DNA from: Lunularia cruciata
Taxonomy: Eukaryota; Streptophyta; Marchantiopsida; Lunulariales; Lunulariaceae
Direction: 5' to 3'
NCBI GenBank assembly: GCA_948567375.1
Contig: OX419756.1
Span: 72,828,552-72,892,551 of the forward strand
Length of the DNA: 64,000 bases
This document shows, piece by piece, positions 60,241 to 64,000 of this stretch (the first letter of the stretch is position 1; every line of letters begins with the position of its first letter). Under the pieces are notes generated by a model. That model saw only the letters and a program-made list of their open reading frames with translations. It did not search any database and was not told the DNA's origin. Made by a program: the position numbers and the translations under genes.

Positions 60241-60479
60241 GTCCACACTTATGTGACCAATGATTGGTAAGTCATGGGCTTCTTGAAGACGCATAAGTCA
60301 GAGATCACCCTTGGTTGGAACATAAATCCGGTTCTCATAAAATGAAAGGCCTTCTTTAAAGGTATTGTACTCCTTGTTGCTTATGATAAGATGACCTTGG
60401 AGTATGCCAATCAATAATGGCCTTGATTTTCTCCTCTTCCATCTTGATCTCTTTTGATGAGATCTTGTGACCCAAGAAG

Positions 60480-61060
60480 GTAACTATCTTCTACCAAAAG
60501 GCACACTTTGACTTCTTATAATAAAACTTCCATTGACATAGTTGTCTTAAGCCTTCTTGCATGTGATTTGCATGTCCTATCTTTGTCTTACTATAGATTA
60601 AAAATATCATCCAAGAACACCATCATGTACAAATCCAATAGCCCATCCAGCACCCGATGCATCTGATCCATGAAGATTGCTTGAGCATTAGTGAGCCCAA
60701 AAGGTAAAACTTTCCACTCAAAATACCCATACCTTGTACAAAAGGTAATATTTTGAACATCTTCTCTATCAATGGGAATTTGCAAATAGTAACTTTGGAG
60801 ATCCAACTTGGAGAAGTATTGTGCTCCACTCAATTGATCAAGCAAGTCATCAATTTGAGGCAAGGGATGTGCATTCTTCACTATTTGTTTATTGAGGCAT
60901 GATAATCAATATAGAAGCAAAGTCATACATCCTTCTTTGGAAAAAATAGTACCTATGCTCCCTAAGGAGATGTAGTATGTTGTATGAAATTCTTTTTCAA
61001 TAAATCTATCAATGTTGTTTGAAGCTCATCCAACTCCTTTGGTGAGAGCCAATAGATTGG
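60480..61060 (-). pseudogene. Chromovirus reverse transcriptase remnant
   Basis: The frame 60881-60591 reads PLPQIDDLLDQLSGAQYF, SKLDLQSYYLQI (first catalytic Asp), VLPFGLTNAQAIFM and M-V-F-L-D-D-I (palm Asp pair). Adjacent frames carry the flanking thumb segment. Stops break the frame; the motifs are largely retained. Confidence 0.88.
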
Positions 61061-61476
61061 TTGATTCCCTAAAGTACTTCTTGGCAATAACTCAATCTTG
61101 AAGGGCATACCACAATCAAAGGTAATCTTGTACATCTAGAAACACATTTGAAAACTCCTAGAATATTTGATCAACCATTGCTTGATGAGGCTTTTGGTAC
61201 TCCTTAGATCCTCCATGCACAATCTGCTTGATCCACACTAAAAAAATAGACTTATCTTCCTTCAAAGCATCTTGGGACTTATCTTGCTGCTTTATTGACA
61301 AACTTCCCATTTTGGGACTTATATTCCTTTAAAGCTTACTCTATGGCTACTTTCTTGACAAATTTCCCATCTTGAGACTGACTATCCTTAGGTGTCTTAC
61401 TCAAAGATGCCAAACAACCTAATCAAAAATTTCTACCTTGGTGTTATATTTGAATTTATTGTTGGTTCCAATCAAA

Positions 61477-61815
61477 TTAAACCTTATGACATTCAAGCCA
61501 AGGTAGACCTAGAATGACATCATAGTGTAGAGGTGCCACTAAAAATCTCATACACTCTAAATACTCCTTCCCAATCTTGAATGTAATAAGATGTGAGGTA
61601 TGGAACGCATAACCCTTTCTACCATCCACCATCATCAATCTACTTCCAATTACTAGCTTGATAGGAATATTTAATTTCTTTGCTAATTGTATGGACATAA
61701 AATTCTTTGAGCTTCCAAAATCAACCAAAATCCTACAACCACAATCAAATATCATACCTTGCAAGTGAAGCAAACTTGCATAAGTTGAGCCTTCAATTCC
61801 ATTGGAGCTAATCAA
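61477..61815 (-). pseudogene. Chromovirus aspartic protease with altered triad
   Basis: An open 112-codon frame: C-R-I-L-V-D-F-G-S-S-K-N-F-M-S in place of the usual D-S-G (Ser to Phe), then LAKKLNIPI, LMMVDGRKG, and YDVILGLPWL, the typical C-terminal strand of plant gypsy proteases. The changed triad should abolish activity. Confidence 0.85.
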
Positions 61816-61839
61816 TTTCTCAATAGGCGGCTCAAAATC

Positions 61840-62720
61840 TCTTATTGGGATTCCTTGTTTCCCTAATCATTCTGCTCCACAAACTCTATTTGGGCAATTT
61901 GTCAAGGTTGCTTATTCTTGAGTGGACATTAAGGAATGCAATGTCTAATTTGATGACAATTAAAGCAACCAATATCTTTCTCAATTTTCTATGCCAAGTA
62001 GTCTCCATTAGATGGTGTCAATCTCCATTAGTGTCCGCTCCTACACCCGTGTGTAATGTGTTGGTAGGTTTTGTGAAGATCAAGGTCAACATCAAGTTAT
62101 TACAACCCAAGGAGTCAAATTGCATGTCTTCCTCCAAATTATTTGGGTCTTGCATAGTCACTTCCAATTTTTTTGTGACTTCAAGCCCCTCATAAATCAA
62201 TCTAGAGCTTCACTATCCAATATATCTAAAATTTTCATAATGGTGTTTTTGAATTGTGGATATAGCTTCTTAGATAACCAATCTATGTCAACTCTATTAA
62301 CTTATTGTGTGTAGCGTGTGTGGCATTTATTGCTCAAAATCTCCAATTATTGCACTCTTGAATTCCTCCCATGTCAAGATTGGTGCACCAAACTACAATT
62401 CAGCTTGTTCCACTCGGAATTGCCACCATAGTTTTGCCGCTCCATCCAATTGGCTTGAAGCTTAGAGAATTCATCTTGAAGATTTATAGTCTCAATAACA
62501 TTCACAATCAAATACAAAATTCTCCACTATATTTGGGAGATTCTTGCCTTTGAATACCTTGGGTTTTGGAAATTGGATTTGCTCTTCTCATTCTCAAAAT
62601 AGTGCTCGCTCTATGCTCTTGTATTGATGGTCTTGTTCTTCCAACAATTGAATAAGATGATTGATCTATTGTTGCATAACAATGATAACTTCAAGCATTG
62701 CCGCCATATCTACTACTTTA
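61840..62720 (-). pseudogene. Chromovirus gag remnant
   Basis: Minus-strand pieces in several frames resemble the gag at 56.8-57.5 kb, including a conserved C-terminal block near 62150 (EVTMQDPNNLEEDMQ). No complete zinc knuckle could be read. Assigned mainly from position and the similarity between the two elements. Confidence 0.55.
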
Positions 62721-62814
62721 TCAAACTATCTACAATTTATTTAAATTAACATGTAGATGTAACATTTCCACCATTCTATAAGTTATAGTTGGAAGTAGCT
62801 AAGAAGCTTCCCAA

Positions 62815-63000
62815 GAAATCACCACAAGCCAAGAAGCTTCCCAAGAAGCTTCCTCCTAGAAATCACCACTTGGTATGCATATCACCCAATAGAAGATACC
62901 AAGTAGCTTCCAAGATATTCTAGAATATTTTAGGCTAATTTGGCCTATTTGCTACTTTGTTAGCCTTGACTAACTCATTAGTAAACTTCATATTGTTACA
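62815..63000 (-). repeat. 5' LTR remnant of the chromovirus
   Basis: AAGCTTCCTCCTAGAAATCA through TATTGTTACA matches 58852-59011. Before it lie short repeats of CAAGAAGCTTCC. It is shorter than the partner LTR, so the inner part has been lost or rearranged. Confidence 0.65.
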
Positions 63001-63285
63001 ACAAGGCTCTTAAGAAGTTACCAAGGAAGCTTCCTTTGAGAAGCCGCCTACCTAGCATACGCACTGACCTAGCCTTTAACTTTGCATGCAAGTTCCTTGA
63101 TCCTTGGAAGATAATAAGAAAGCTTCCAAAGTGCTTCTTGAACATTCAACCTAGATGCTTGTAGAAATTTAACCTAGAACTTTCTAGATGCTTGTAGAAC
63201 ATTCTTAGAACCCTTAACTATATTTGGCTTATTTTATTAACTTATTAGCCTTTCCTAACTAGTCTACTAGCTCCATATTATAACA
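63001..63285. repeat. Diverged LTR fragment of the chromovirus family
   Basis: Ends in TTAGCCTTTCCTAACTAG and CTCCATATTATAACA, parallel to TTAGCCTTGACTAACTCA and TATTGTTACA of the flanking LTR, and contains AAGGAAGCTTCC blocks. A second, more diverged LTR next to the first. Confidence 0.55.
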
Positions 63286-64000
63286 TGATGAGTCTTTGGA
63301 GGAGGAAGGTAAAGACATTAAGAGTGAAGGAGAGCAAGAAGTGGAGAACTCTCTCATGCTTGTAGGATTGTCTTTTAGAGAAAAGGAGGGCAATGAGCAA
63401 TGTAATCTGCACCAATAGAAGGAGAACCAAGTAGAAAAGAGTCTCAACAATTCCAACCAGATGAGGAAGAAGATCTTTGGGCTAGAAGTGCAATCTGCAC
63501 CAAAGGTAACTATGACCAAGAAGTAGGACCTTTGTTCACAAAAGGAGAAGAGAAGGAAGATGAGCTCTTTACTATTTCTTCTTTGAGAGCTCAAACAAGA
63601 AAGAGTACCCAGAGTGGAAGAGGAGGTATTGAAAGCCAAAGTTTTGGCACCCAAAGAAGAAGAAGTAGTTGAAACCAAAAGTCAAGCACACAAGAGCAAA
63701 GAAGGCAAAGGACATGGATATCAAGGCAAAATAAAGTGAACCTTTGGTAGAGGCAAAGTAGATGGAGGAAGAAGAACCTACCCAAAGAAGAATCCAAATA
63801 ACCCCACTATTGCACCAAATTATTCATTTGGTGTAACCAATTATAGCATTGCTAGAGAAGCTCTTGCTTACATACAAAGAGCACAACAAAGATGTGACCA
63901 ACTATACCTCCTTGGTGAGATACCTTCATGAGAAATCCCATTAAACCAAAGCAAGGAGGAAGGCAGGGAATAGAGACACTAGAAGAGTAAGGGAGCTATA
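63286..64000. other. Unassigned purine-rich stretch at window end
   Basis: The plus strand is rich in GAAGAAG and AAAG. Frames are broken. One plus frame near 63810-63930 reads YSFGVTNYSIAREALAYIQ without a known match. Possibly more retroelement sequence. Confidence 0.4.

Larger units (their letters stand above)
58440..63000 (-). mobile_element. Degenerate chromovirus-type gypsy element
   Basis: Full domain order is traceable on the minus strand: 5' LTR remnant (about 62815-63000), gag (about 62720-61840), protease (61815-61477), RT (about 61060-60480), integrase (about 60214-59160), chromodomain (59141-59030), 3' LTR (about 58510-59011). Both LTRs end in CTAATTTGGCCTATTT... TATTGTTACA on the plus strand. 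The right LTR is much shorter than the left. Stops and frameshifts are frequent; not autonomous. Confidence 0.85.

Noticed and set aside
1-64000. CRISPR arrays, rRNA genes, bacterial operons
   Set aside because: No regularly spaced direct repeats, rRNA-like blocks or operon-like gene spacing were seen; the window is eukaryotic.

Overview
The window looks like nuclear DNA of a streptophyte plant outside the flowering plants, such as a bryophyte, lycophyte or charophyte-grade organism. The host genes contain GT-AG introns in plant-like genes: a trihelix transcription factor, a YTH-DC m6A reader of the plant type, and a PAR1-family secreted protein. Together with them lies a complete intron-containing gene for B12-dependent methylmalonyl-CoA mutase, an enzyme that flowering plants lack. 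I cannot name the species from sequence alone.

Layout. 1-9229 is a decayed minus-strand Ty3/gypsy retrotransposon with an unusual cargo: a DNMT3-like DNA cytosine methyltransferase between protease and reverse transcriptase, and a PHD finger at the integrase C-terminus. 9.2-16.5 kb is mostly repeat relics (an LTR-like relic and LINE tails) and unassigned sequence. 17.0-20.7 kb holds the trihelix locus, with two homologous DNA-binding exons and one C-terminal exon in compatible phase. 22.86-28.54 kb is the 15-exon methylmalonyl-CoA mutase gene, 743 aa with a mitochondrial-type presequence. 32.0-32.5 kb is the PAR1-like gene. 37.9-45.6 kb is the minus-strand YTH gene, with about ten recognised coding exons and a spliced 5' leader. 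From 46.6 kb onward the window is dominated by repeats: several copies of a LINE whose C-terminus carries a zinc knuckle and an apparent restriction-like endonuclease fold, and from 55.6 kb two related degenerate minus-strand gypsy elements, one a chromovirus with a chromodomain remnant.

How the parts relate. The host genes are single-copy-like neighbours of mixed function with no operon logic: mitochondrial propionate/methylmalonate metabolism, RNA-modification reading, transcription, and a secreted Cys-rich protein. The retroelements share a theme of chromatin-linked accessory domains (PHD plus methyltransferase in one, a chromodomain in another). All copies seen here carry stops, frameshifts or deletions and are unlikely to be autonomous.

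Gene models were built by eye from reading frames, splice consensus and phase. Where a start, a small exon or a repeat boundary is uncertain, the entry says so.
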